Shown: piece by piece, positions 51,717-59,983 of the stretch
Layout: the number at the start of each line of letters is the position of its first letter
Position numbering within the stretch: position 1 is the first letter of the stretch
Assembly (NCBI RefSeq): GCF_900119495.1
Contig: NZ_LT632435.1
Span: 606,112-666,114 of the forward strand
Direction of reading: 5' to 3'
DNA length: 60,003 bases
Source of the DNA: Arcanobacterium urinimassiliense
Lineage (GTDB): Bacteria; Actinomycetota; Actinomycetes; Actinomycetales; Actinomycetaceae
Translations under genes and position numbers: made by a program
Notes under the pieces: model-generated
The model's database searches: none
What the model saw: only the letters and a program-made list of their open reading frames with translations
What the model was told of the DNA's origin: nothing

Positions 51717-54356
51717 GAAATCAGTTACGGAGTAATCTTCTGCAGTTGCCACTGCTTGCAGCACGCATTCTCCTGTTATATGGGCGGCAGCCCGCAAATC
51801 ACCTTGCGCAGCGGCCACTTTTTCTTCTGCCGCGGCTGGCATTAGCAAAGTGACTTCTGCATAGGCGGTGCGCTGGCTGACTTTCTGCTCCGTCTTTACC
51901 TTTCGCAAGGCATGCAAAGCTTCTGCCGTAGCCTCCAGTACGCTGCCATCGGCATCGCCAATAGCGGAAGCTAGCATCTGCGCATCTGGCCATTCGGCTC
52001 GATGTACGCTGCCACTGCGGTACCACGACCATATTTCTTCCGCTGCATAGGGAAGATACGGGGCAAAGAGCCGCACAAATACATCGACAGCTATATTCAG
52101 GGTGGTGCGGGCAGAAATAATTTCCGCCGTTTTCCCAGCTGCCGAATAGGCGCCGTCTCGGTCTTGGGCGCGCGCCTTCACCAGCTCCAGATAGTCATCG
52201 CAGAAACTCCAGAAGCAGCTCTCGGCTTCTTCTAAAGCGTAGCTATGCTGATAATTCTCTAGTGCGGTGGTAGCTTCTTTCACCACTGCCGTCAACTTAG
52301 CCAGCAAAGCGCGATCGAGTGGCTCGGTGACGGCCGCCAAATCGAGGCTTACGGGCGCGCCTTCGTTCATCTGGAATGCAAACTTAGCTGCATTCAAGAG
52401 TTTCATCGCTAAGCGCCGCCCAATCTTCATTTGCTTTTCATCGAAGGCGGTATCCATGCCTAAACGCGCAGAGGCAGCCCAATAGCGCACCGCATCGGAG
52501 CCGTGCTTTTCTAGCAGCCCCATCGGCGTGACTACATTGCCTTTCGATTTCGACATCTTTTTCCGATCCTCATCGAGAATCCAGCCCGAAATAGCGGCAT
52601 TCTTCCACGGAATATCGTGGAATTCGAGATGGGAGCGCACCATCGTGGAAAATAGCCAGGTGCGGATAATATCTTGCCCCTGTGGGCGCACGTCCATTGG
52701 ATAAACCTTGGCAAATAAATCGGCGTCATTAATCCACCCACCCGCAATTTGTGGAGTGAGAGAAGAAATTGCCCAGGTATCCATAATATCTACTTCCGGA
52801 GCGAAACCGCCGGCTTGGCCGCGCTGCTCAGGAGTATATCCAGGCGGGCAATCCGAGCTTGGATCTACGGGAAGTTGTTCTTCGCGCGGAGTGATAACCG
52901 CGGAATAGTCAATCTGCCCATTCTCATCTATGCGATACCAAAGTGGCAATGGCACGCCGAAGAAGCGTTGCCGCGAAATCAGCCAATCGGTGCTAAGGCC
53001 CTCTACCCAATTGTTGTAGCGTACGCGCATGAAATCTGGATGGAAATCCAACTCTTTACCACAGTCGAGCAGGTTCTCGCGAAGAGTCTTCCCGTTTTCT
53101 TCGCGGTACTCAGTGCCGCCGTTGCGAATATACCACTGGCGCGAGAGCACGATTTCGAGCGGCTTATCTCCTTTTTCAAAGAAATTAGCTTCTCGATCGG
53201 TGGGGCGGGCTTCGCCAATCATCTCGCCGCTTTCTTGGAGCTTCTCCACCAAAATCTTCCGCGCGGTGAAAGTAGTTTTACCCGCCATTTCTTCGTAAAC
53301 GGCGATTCCGTGTGGATCCGTAATCCATTCCGGAGTAGTGCGGTACAGCCGGCCGTCTTTTTCTAAAATAGAGCGCATCGGCAGGGAGAGATCGCGCCAC
53401 CACTCGATATCGGTGATATCGCCGAAAGTACAGCACATAGCAATTCCGGCGCCTTTATCCTTTTCCGCTTTGTGATGCGGAAGTACCGGGATTTCCACTC
53501 CGAAAATCGGCGAAGTTACGGTGGTGCCAAAAAGATGCTGGAAGCGCTCATCGCTCGGGTGGGCAATCAAAGCCACACAAGCGGGGAGCAGTTCGGGGCG
53601 TGTAGTCTCGATTACTACATCTTCGCCATTTGGGCGGTGAAAAGCGAGGGCGTGGTAAGCGCCCGGATAGGAGCGATGCTCCACTTCTGCCTGCGCCACC
53701 GCGGTCTGGAAAGTAACATCCCACAGCCCCGGTGCTTGGGCTTGGTAGGCTTCGCCGCGCTCTAAATTGCGCAGGAACGCACTCTGGGCGACTATCTGCG
53801 CTCGCTTCCCAATTGTTTGGTAGTTTTGCTGCCAATCTACCGAAAGACCGAGATATCGCCAGAGATTCTCAAACTGCTTTTCATCTTCAGTAGAGAGCTT
53901 CCAACAAAGTTCAATAAAGTTACGCCGCGAAATCGGTTTCTGATCGGCATAGCGAATAGATTTTCCCTCTCCGCCTTCGTACGGCGGCTGGAAATTTTCT
54001 TCATATGGAAGAGAAGGATCGCAGCGCACTCCGTAGTAATTTTGTACGCGCCGCTCGGTAGGCAGGCCGTTATCGTCCCACCCCATTGGATAGAATACGT
54101 TTTTTCCGCACATTCTCTGGAAGCGCGCAATGATGTCGGTGTGGGTGTAGCTAAATACATGCCCTACGTGTAGTGAACCAGAGACGGTCGGGGGAGGAGT
54201 GTCGATAGAATAGACTTCCTCCCGGGTAGTTTGCCGGTCAAAGCGATAAGTGCCGGCCTCTTCCCACTCTTTACTCCAACGTTTTTCTAAGCCCTCTAGG
54301 GCAGCTTTTTCCGGAACCTCGGTGTGATCGAGCAATGCGGATTTCTTCTCATACAT
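51693..54356 (-). CDS. valS: Valyl-tRNA synthetase
   Basis: This 887-residue class I synthetase charges tRNA-Val. The HIGH-like signature is GSLHVGHVFSYTHTDIIARF, followed by MGWDDNGLPTERRVQNYYGV and the KMSKS loop EDRKKMSKSKGNVVTP; the editing domain lies between and the C-terminal anticodon and coiled-coil regions follow. The GWDDNGLPTERRV text fits the type with DDNGLP found in actinobacteria. The start ATG 54356 has no strong ribosome site in sight. It is followed by the acyl-CoA ligase on the same strand, and its 3' end is duplicated. Confidence 0.96.
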   Translation of the reverse strand: MYEKKSALLDHTEVPEKAALEGLEKRWSKEWEEAGTYRFDRQTTREEVYSIDTPPPTVSGSLHVGHVFSYTHTDIIARFQRMCGKNVFYPMGWDDNGLPTERRVQNYYGVRCDPSLPYEENFQPPYEGGEGKSIRYADQKPISRRNFIELCWKLSTEDEKQFENLWRYLGLSVDWQQNYQTIGKRAQIVAQSAFLRNLERGEAYQAQAPGLWDVTFQTAVAQAEVEHRSYPGAYHALAFHRPNGEDVVIETTRPELLPACVALIAHPSDERFQHLFGTTVTSPIFGVEIPVLPHHKAEKDKGAGIAMCCTFGDITDIEWWRDLSLPMRSILEKDGRLYRTTPEWITDPHGIAVYEEMAGKTTFTARKILVEKLQESGEMIGEARPTDREANFFEKGDKPLEIVLSRQWYIRNGGTEYREENGKTLRENLLDCGKELDFHPDFMRVRYNNWVEGLSTDWLISRQRFFGVPLPLWYRIDENGQIDYSAVITPREEQLPVDPSSDCPPGYTPEQRGQAGGFAPEVDIMDTWAISSLTPQIAGGWINDADLFAKVYPMDVRPQGQDIIRTWLFSTMVRSHLEFHDIPWKNAAISGWILDEDRKKMSKSKGNVVTPMGLLEKHGSDAVRYWAASARLGMDTAFDEKQMKIGRRLAMKLLNAAKFAFQMNEGAPVSLDLAAVTEPLDRALLAKLTAVVKEATTALENYQHSYALEEAESCFWSFCDDYLELVKARAQDRDGAYSAAGKTAEIISARTTLNIAVDVFVRLFAPYLPYAAEEIWSWYRSGSVHRAEWPDAQMLASAIGDADGSVLEATAEALHALRKVKTEQKVSQRTAYAEVTLLMPAAAEEKVAAAQGDLRAAAHITGECVLQAVATAEDYSVTDFTLLTEQK

Positions 54357-54530
54357 AGAACTATTCTTACACGAAAGCCCCGGATTCCGCTCCTATATTA
54401 ATTATGCAGGTGGTCATATTATTTGTCTGCACATTCTTTTTAAAGAAATTACTTATTTCCAATTGAATGTGAGCTGAGTAATATGTAGACTGTTTATATC
54501 GAGAATAGAGTATCAGGTAAATTTTAAGTA

Positions 54531-54556
54531 ATTTAGATGCGCAAAATCGTCTAAAT
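54531..54556 (+). promoter_or_regulatory. Inverted repeat upstream of the transketolase operon, operator-like
   Basis: ATTTAGA (54531-54537) and TCTAAAT (54550-54556) form a perfect 7-bp inverted repeat with a 12-base spacer. It lies upstream of TATTAT (54575-54580), a possible -10 box, and of the ribosome site GAGGAGG at 54594. It looks like a binding site for a dimeric regulator or a small hairpin. Confidence 0.45.
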
Positions 54557-54608
54557 ACTCGAAACTCAGGGTACTATTATTCTTAAGCTCAACGAGGAGG
54601 CGACCTAA

Positions 54609-55358
54609 ATGGATAATGCAACATTAAGTCGAGTCAATCTAAATGGCGTATTTAAAGCGCTAGAAAAATTGGTTGAACTTGACGATAAAGCTGCAGCTCT
54701 CATCGCAAATGCCGATGAGGTCATTCAGTTTACCAGTCCGAAGGTAACGATTCGGCTGGCTATTAAGCACGGGACCATTACGCATCACCGCGGTGCAGGT
54801 CCAAACACTATGAACCTAGCGTTCCCCACCCCTAAGATGGTGAACAAAATGTTCGACGGCACCGGTATGCCGATTCCGGTTAAAGGAATTACCAAGATTA
54901 AGTTCTTGACCGGAACCTTTACCGAACTGACCAATATTCTTACTGATTATTTGCGCCCCACTCCGGAAGCTCTCAAGGATGAGAATTTCCGGCGCATCAA
55001 TACGATTCTGACGCTCTGTGTAGTGGCCAATTCTGCTAGCGAAATAGCTAATAGCGATGAGAAGGGTCAGCAGAGTGCGCAAGGAATGCGGGACGGCGAT
55101 TTGCAACTGGCAGTAATAGATGGTCCGGCCTATATTCTCCGCATTAAGGATCACAAGCTCACCACCATTGAAGGAGTTACGAATACCCCGAGCTCTCGCA
55201 TGATTTTCTCCAGCTTGGATGTGGTTGGTGGAGTACTGCGGGGAGAGATTGCTGCTTTCTCTGCCATCGGTTCGCAGGATATCCGCATTAGCGGTTACGT
55301 CCCGAATCTGGATAACTTTAATCGGCTTCTCGGTCTGGTATCTCAGTACCTCAGTTAG
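54609..55358 (+). CDS. Protein with tandem SCP2-like modules, first carrier of the operon
   Basis: This 249-residue soluble protein looks like two SCP2-like (sterol-carrier, lipid-binding) halves. The N-half has IRLAIKHGTITHHRG and MNLAFPTPKMVNKMF with PIPVKGITKIKFLTG; the C-half has LQLAVIDGPAYILRIKDHKL, MIFSSLDVVGGVLRGEIAAF and GSQDIRISGYVPNLDNFNRL. Such folds carry hydrophobic molecules, but the assignment is by eye. There is no signal peptide or membrane helix. It opens a six-gene operon, with GAGGAGG nine bases before ATG, and ends six bases before the aminotransferase gene. The partner at 58531 has the same double layout. Confidence 0.55.
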   Translation: MDNATLSRVNLNGVFKALEKLVELDDKAAALIANADEVIQFTSPKVTIRLAIKHGTITHHRGAGPNTMNLAFPTPKMVNKMFDGTGMPIPVKGITKIKFLTGTFTELTNILTDYLRPTPEALKDENFRRINTILTLCVVANSASEIANSDEKGQQSAQGMRDGDLQLAVIDGPAYILRIKDHKLTTIEGVTNTPSSRMIFSSLDVVGGVLRGEIAAFSAIGSQDIRISGYVPNLDNFNRLLGLVSQYLS

Positions 55359-55364
55359 GAAAAG

Positions 55365-56651
55365 ATGATGGAAACATACAAATACCCCAAGAGTCAAGAA
55401 CTATTTCAGAAGAGTGCCAAGGTAGTACCGAGCGGTATTTACGGCCACCTCGGACCAGGCGAAGGCTGCTTCATGCCTATCGACGCTTATCCGCTTTATG
55501 CTGAGAAAGCTAAGGGATCCTATTTCTGGGATATTGACGGCAATAAGTTCATTGACTACATGTGCGCTTATGGTCCGAATGTCCTCGGCTACAACGATCC
55601 CGATGTGGATAACGCCTTCAAAGAGCAGTTGAAGAAGGGTAACTGCATTTCTCTTGCTTCGGCGCGTCTGCCTGAACTGGCAGAATTGCTGGTAGATACG
55701 ATTGATTCAGCTGATTGGGCCTTCTTCGCGAAGAACGGTGGCGACGTAACTGCCATGGCCGCTCTGACGGCTAAGGCAGCGACCGGCCGGAGCAAGATGC
55801 TGATGTTGCACGGTGGCTACCACGGTGTAGCTCCTTGGATGCAGCAGATTGATTACTCTGGTATCGCCAAGGAAGACGTAGCCAACAATCTCTATGCAGA
55901 TTTCGGCAACTTCTCCCAGATTAAGCGGATTGTCTACGAAAACAAGGGTCAGATTGCTGGCTTGATTTCGACTCCGTATCACCATCCTGCTTTGGCAGAT
56001 AATATGCTGCCGCCGGAAGGCTACTGGCAGAAGGTACGCGATCTGTGTACGCAGGAAGGAATTGTACTAATCGTAGACGACGTACGCTGCGGATTCCGTT
56101 TGGATGTACACGGCTCTGATCATCGCTATGGCTTCAACGCTGATCTGCTCACCTACTGTAAGGCACTGGCCAATGGCTACAATATCTCCGCTCTCGTAGG
56201 GCGCGAATCCCTGCAGGATGCCGCAGCTTCGGTATTCTACACTGGTTCCTACTGGCTCTCCGCGGCTCCGATGGCTGCCGCGATTGCTTGTATCACCAAG
56301 ATGCGGGAGATGGATCTAGCGAAGGTCTGCTTGGAGAAAGGCAAGAAGATCACGGATGGCCTCGTAGAGGTAGCTGCTAACAACGGCTTCCATCTCAAGG
56401 TGACTGGTGAGCCTTCGATGTGGTTCATGCGCACCACCGGCTATGAGGATATTGAAGATCCGAATAATATGCTGCATCAAGCATTTATCGGCGAGTGCGT
56501 ACGGCGCGGAGTGTTCTTGGCCAACCACCACAACCTCTTCATCAATGCCTCTTTGACTGATAAAGACATTGAGCAGACCTTAGAAGTCGCTGATGAAGCT
56601 TACCGCGTAATTCGCAAGGACGTTAAGAATATTCTCGGAAAGGGATTTTAA
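55365..56651 (+). CDS. Class III aminotransferase, glutamate-1-semialdehyde-aminotransferase-like
   Basis: This 428-residue PLP enzyme has fold-type I class III features: MLHGGYHGVAPWMQQIDYSG, the Asp that pairs with the PLP ring in LIVDDVRCGFRLD, and the PLP lysine in LLTYCKALANGYNISALVG. The start of the domain, PSGIYGHLGPGEG, and the ends resemble glutamate-1-semialdehyde aminomutase relatives. These enzymes move an amino group onto a carbonyl compound or sugar. Here it lies between an SCP2-like carrier and split transketolase, so the substrate is probably not glutamate-1-semialdehyde. ATG 55368 is an alternative start. It ends directly at the next ATG. Confidence 0.88.
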   Translation: MMETYKYPKSQELFQKSAKVVPSGIYGHLGPGEGCFMPIDAYPLYAEKAKGSYFWDIDGNKFIDYMCAYGPNVLGYNDPDVDNAFKEQLKKGNCISLASARLPELAELLVDTIDSADWAFFAKNGGDVTAMAALTAKAATGRSKMLMLHGGYHGVAPWMQQIDYSGIAKEDVANNLYADFGNFSQIKRIVYENKGQIAGLISTPYHHPALADNMLPPEGYWQKVRDLCTQEGIVLIVDDVRCGFRLDVHGSDHRYGFNADLLTYCKALANGYNISALVGRESLQDAAASVFYTGSYWLSAAPMAAAIACITKMREMDLAKVCLEKGKKITDGLVEVAANNGFHLKVTGEPSMWFMRTTGYEDIEDPNNMLHQAFIGECVRRGVFLANHHNLFINASLTDKDIEQTLEVADEAYRVIRKDVKNILGKGF

Positions 56652-57515
56652 ATGAGTATCGATCCGAATACCTGGCGGCGTCTCGAAGATAAAGCTCACG
56701 AACTTCGAGGACTCACCCTAGATACCGTCTATTGGGCTGGCGGCGGGCACGTGGGCGGCTCGCTTTCCGCACTCGATGTGCTGACCGTACTTTACTACGA
56801 TGTAATGAACTTCAGCGCCGATAAGCTCGACGATCCTGATCGTGATCGCTTCGTGCTTTCCAAAGGGCATATTGGTGTAGGTTATGCACCACTGCTAGCC
56901 GATTTGGGCTGCTTCCCCAAGGATTGGTTGAAGCGCTTCAATAAGACTGGTTCCCCCTTGGGCATTCACCCAGACGGTTCGAAAGTACCGGGCGTAGAAA
57001 TCGCGACCGGCTCTCTCGGGCACGGCCTTTCGATTGCTGCTGGCATGGCAAATGCTTCGCGGCTTTCCGGGCGTAACTTCGACGTCTACTGCATGATGGG
57101 CGACGGCGAATGCGATGAGGGCTCTGTATGGGAGGCAGCTATGGCTGCTTCACACTTCAAGCTCGATCGCCTTATCGGCATTGTCGACCGCAACAAGGCC
57201 ATGATTGACGGCATGACGGAAGACGTCATGAACCTGGAGCCTTTTGCAGATAAGTGGCGTGCCTTCGGTTGGGAAGTATTTGACATCGACGGATCTTCGA
57301 TTCCGGAGATTTACGATGCTATTTATGCGGCCCGCGAAGTAAAGGGCAAGCCGGCCATGATTATTGCCAATACGGTGAAAGGCGCTGGAATCGATAGTAT
57401 CGCCGGCGACTACAAGTGGCATTACGGCTCGTTCAGCGAAGACCAGGTCAAAGATGGGCATGAATCCCTCGAGCGCTACCATGCACAGCGCGTAGCAAAG
57501 ATTAAGGAGAGCTAA
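56652..57515 (+). CDS. Transketolase N-terminal (TPP-binding) subunit
   Basis: This 287-residue protein is the N-terminal third of transketolase encoded separately. It has the TPP region WAGGGHVGGSLSALDVLTVL, KGHIGVGYAPLLA, GSLGHGLSIAAGMANASR and the cofactor motif MMGDGECDEGSVWEAAMAA with GIVDRNKAMIDGM. It transfers two-carbon ketol units between sugars when combined with the C-terminal subunit encoded just downstream. The ATG follows the aminotransferase TAA directly. Split transketolase is common in bacteria and archaea; in this operon it may serve a special pathway rather than the main pentose phosphate cycle. Confidence 0.93.
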   Translation: MSIDPNTWRRLEDKAHELRGLTLDTVYWAGGGHVGGSLSALDVLTVLYYDVMNFSADKLDDPDRDRFVLSKGHIGVGYAPLLADLGCFPKDWLKRFNKTGSPLGIHPDGSKVPGVEIATGSLGHGLSIAAGMANASRLSGRNFDVYCMMGDGECDEGSVWEAAMAASHFKLDRLIGIVDRNKAMIDGMTEDVMNLEPFADKWRAFGWEVFDIDGSSIPEIYDAIYAAREVKGKPAMIIANTVKGAGIDSIAGDYKWHYGSFSEDQVKDGHESLERYHAQRVAKIKES

Positions 57516-57517
57516 AG

Positions 57518-58528
57518 ATGGCTGGAGGATTAACTTATACAATGCTTGACGCCGGCGATATGGCTACCGCTGAGGTATATGGCCGCACGCTGGTGGAGCT
57601 GGCTGGGGAGCATCCGGATATTGTCGGTTTCTCCGGCGATTTGGCAAAATCCACGAAGATTGGTCTGTTGGCAGATGCCTACCCGGATCGTTTCTTCAAC
57701 GTAGGTATTGCTGAGCAGAATATGTTTGGTATGGCTGCTGGTATGGCGAAGTGCGGATACACCCCCTTCGTCTCCACCTTCGCCGCATTCGCAACTATGC
57801 GTGCCTTGGAGCAGCTGCGTACCGATATTTGCTACGGCAATGCAAATGTAAAAGTAATTGCTACGCACTCCGGTCTTTCTTTCGGCAATGCTGGTTCTAC
57901 CCATCAGAGCCCTGAAGATATCGCGATTCTGCGTTCCATTACTAACCTGGTCACCCTCTGCCCGGCAGACGGCCGTTCGACGGTGCAGGCAGTACTAGCT
58001 GCCTATGAGCATCAAGGTCCGGTCTATGTGCGTGTAAACCGTGGCTATGACCAGAATGTATACACTGAAGAGATTCCGAACTATCGCATTGGTGGTTCTC
58101 ACACAGTGCGCGAAGGCTCCGATTTGACGATTATGGCCACCGGCTCGGCAGTATGGCGGGCTATTCAGGCGGCAGATATGCTCAATAAGGAAGACGGCCT
58201 TTCCGTACGGGTAATCGACCTCTATTCGATTAAGCCTCTCGACGAAGAAGCTATTAAGAATGCAGTGGCCGAAACCCGCCGTGTAATTACGGTAGAAGAT
58301 GCCAATATTGCCCACGGCCTCGGCTCGGCAGTCGCCGATGTTGCAGCCAGCACGGGCAAGGGCTTCGCCTTCCGTAAGCTCGGTGTTCCGGATACCTGGT
58401 CGATGATTGGCCAGCCGGAGGATCTCTACGCTCACTATGGTTATGATGAGAACGGTATCGTCGAATCCGCTCGGGAGCTGATGCGCATCGAGATTGAAGA
58501 GGACGACGACTGGGATGATGAGGTATAA
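57518..58528 (+). CDS. Transketolase C-terminal (pyrimidine-binding) subunit
   Basis: This 336-residue protein carries the middle and C-terminal transketolase domains. The catalytic Glu is in FFNVGIAEQNMFGMAAGMA, with YTPFVSTFAAFATMRALEQL, THSGLSFGNAGSTHQS and DLTIMATGSAVWRAIQAA following. It pairs with the N-subunit encoded two bases upstream to make an active TPP enzyme. The end EIEEDDDWDDEV is unusually acidic and extends beyond the usual domain. The next gene starts two bases after the stop. Confidence 0.92.
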   Translation: MAGGLTYTMLDAGDMATAEVYGRTLVELAGEHPDIVGFSGDLAKSTKIGLLADAYPDRFFNVGIAEQNMFGMAAGMAKCGYTPFVSTFAAFATMRALEQLRTDICYGNANVKVIATHSGLSFGNAGSTHQSPEDIAILRSITNLVTLCPADGRSTVQAVLAAYEHQGPVYVRVNRGYDQNVYTEEIPNYRIGGSHTVREGSDLTIMATGSAVWRAIQAADMLNKEDGLSVRVIDLYSIKPLDEEAIKNAVAETRRVITVEDANIAHGLGSAVADVAASTGKGFAFRKLGVPDTWSMIGQPEDLYAHYGYDENGIVESARELMRIEIEEDDDWDDEV

Positions 58529-58530
58529 GA

Positions 58531-59376
58531 ATGAGCGATATACCTCTCGAGCAAGAAGTAAAGTACCAGACCCTCGTTTTCCTAAACGCGGTGGTGCCGA
58601 CCTTAAAGCCGATAATCAATAACGTTCCGGCGCTGACGAAGGCTTTTAAGGGTCTGAACGGCGTGGTGCAGATTTCTGCATTAACCGGCGAAAAAGATGA
58701 ATTCGGCGCTCCCGAGAAGGTAGCTACGCGGCTGGAGGTGAACGACGGAGAAGTCTCTATTCGCACCGGTGTGCATCCGGCGCCGAATGTGGAGCTACAA
58801 TTCGCATCGCGCGAAGCTCTAAACGGATTTTTCCTCGGCACCATCAATCTGCAGACGCTGCCGAAGATGAAGGGAGTACTCTCTAATGTCCGGCTTTTCG
58901 TAGCCGCCTTGCGGTCGCTGCTCTACATGGCAGATCTGCTCGGCCAGACGGAAGCTCCCGAAGATCCCGATAAGGCAGCTCTGCTCACCAGATGCATGTT
59001 CTACCTGCTCACTAGTGGAATATCTCAGCTTAATAAAGCTAAGCATCCACTCTTTAGTGAATGGGCAAAGAACCAGCCTGATCGCGTCTACGAACTCTGC
59101 GTAATTGGCCATGAAGAACTTAATGCGTATATTCGTGTTAAGGGCGGGCGCACTAAGGCAGTAAGAGGGCCTTATACACGCTCTAAGCCATTCTTCGCTC
59201 TCGCATTCGACTCGGTACCGAGCGCCTTAGGCACTCTGCAGGGTACCGATGACATGATCGACGCTACTATTGCGCAAAGAATTATTATGCAAGGAGCTCC
59301 GGAGTATGGAGCTGATTTGGGGGCTATGATGCTCGCAGTCGGCGACTATGCTCAGAAGCCAGTTGGAGGTGCCTAA
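58531..59376 (+). CDS. Second SCP2-like protein of the operon
   Basis: This 281-residue soluble protein resembles the one encoded at 54609. The N-half has GVVQISALTGEKDEF, TRLEVNDGEVSIRTGVHPA and NVELQFASREALNGFFLGTI; the C-half has YELCVIGHEELNAYIRVKGG, FALAFDSVPSALGTLQG and IIMQGAPEYGADLGAMMLAV, the strand and helix pattern of two SCP2-like modules. Between them is a hydrophobic helical stretch (VRLFVAALRSLLYMADLLG). It is probably a carrier for a hydrophobic intermediate. The overall identity with the first protein is low, so it is a diverged copy or a partner subunit. The VOC gene starts one base after the stop. Confidence 0.5.
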   Translation: MSDIPLEQEVKYQTLVFLNAVVPTLKPIINNVPALTKAFKGLNGVVQISALTGEKDEFGAPEKVATRLEVNDGEVSIRTGVHPAPNVELQFASREALNGFFLGTINLQTLPKMKGVLSNVRLFVAALRSLLYMADLLGQTEAPEDPDKAALLTRCMFYLLTSGISQLNKAKHPLFSEWAKNQPDRVYELCVIGHEELNAYIRVKGGRTKAVRGPYTRSKPFFALAFDSVPSALGTLQGTDDMIDATIAQRIIMQGAPEYGADLGAMMLAVGDYAQKPVGGA

Positions 59377-59377
59377 A

Positions 59378-59932
59378 ATGGGAATTCTCGATCCAGTAAA
59401 GAAGCTGTTCTGCGGTCCGCGCGTCCATGGGGTTACCCATGCGGGAGTGACTGTAAGCAATTTTGAAGAAGCCATCAAATGGTATAGCTATATGTTTGAT
59501 TGGCATCTGCTCAATGAGCTTACTGTAGAGCCGGAGAAAGCTAATACGCTGGTAGATCTCTACGGAGAAGAAGGGCTGACGATTCGGCTGGGCTTCCTAG
59601 GTACGCAGAGCACAAATGTACTAGAGATATTTGAGTTCTCGCCTAAGGCAGAGCCAGCACCGAAGACGGTCTGGAATCGCCCCGGCTATACGCATATCGC
59701 TATTAGCGTGAGCAATGTGCCGGCATTAAAGAAGAAGCTAGAAGAGAAAGGCGCGGAGTTCGTTTCGGACGTGCAGTTTATGGGCGGTGCCCACTGGGCG
59801 TTTATGCGTGACCCCGATGGCAATCTCATCGAGCTGATTGATTATCACGCAAACCGGATACCGATTGCCTTGGCCTCTAATCTGGTCGGGAAATTGCTGA
59901 AGAAGCTGCAATTCGGGTCCTACTATATCTAA
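59378..59932 (+). CDS. VOC-superfamily (glyoxalase/dioxygenase fold) enzyme
   Basis: This 184-residue protein has two babab modules with the metal ligands of the vicinal-oxygen-chelate family: His in GVTHAGVTV, Glu in NVLEIFEF, His in YTHIAISV and Glu in GNLIELIDY. Such enzymes work as epimerases, glyoxalases, dioxygenases or resistance proteins, always on a metal-bound vicinal oxygen substrate. ATG 59378 starts after GGAGGTGCC, one base past the previous stop. The last 25 residues (ALASNLVGKLLKKLQFGSYY) are an added amphipathic helix. It is probably the last gene of the operon. Confidence 0.85.
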   Translation: MGILDPVKKLFCGPRVHGVTHAGVTVSNFEEAIKWYSYMFDWHLLNELTVEPEKANTLVDLYGEEGLTIRLGFLGTQSTNVLEIFEFSPKAEPAPKTVWNRPGYTHIAISVSNVPALKKKLEEKGAEFVSDVQFMGGAHWAFMRDPDGNLIELIDYHANRIPIALASNLVGKLLKKLQFGSYYI

Positions 59933-59983
59933 AAAATAATTTCTGCCGCAGAGCAGAGATTTATAGATAGCATTGAGGCGGGG

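Noticed and set aside
54357-54608. T-box or other riboswitch near valS or the transketolase operon
   Set aside because: valS reads away from this gap on the minus strand, and I find no T-box bulge TGGNACCGCG-type motif on either strand.
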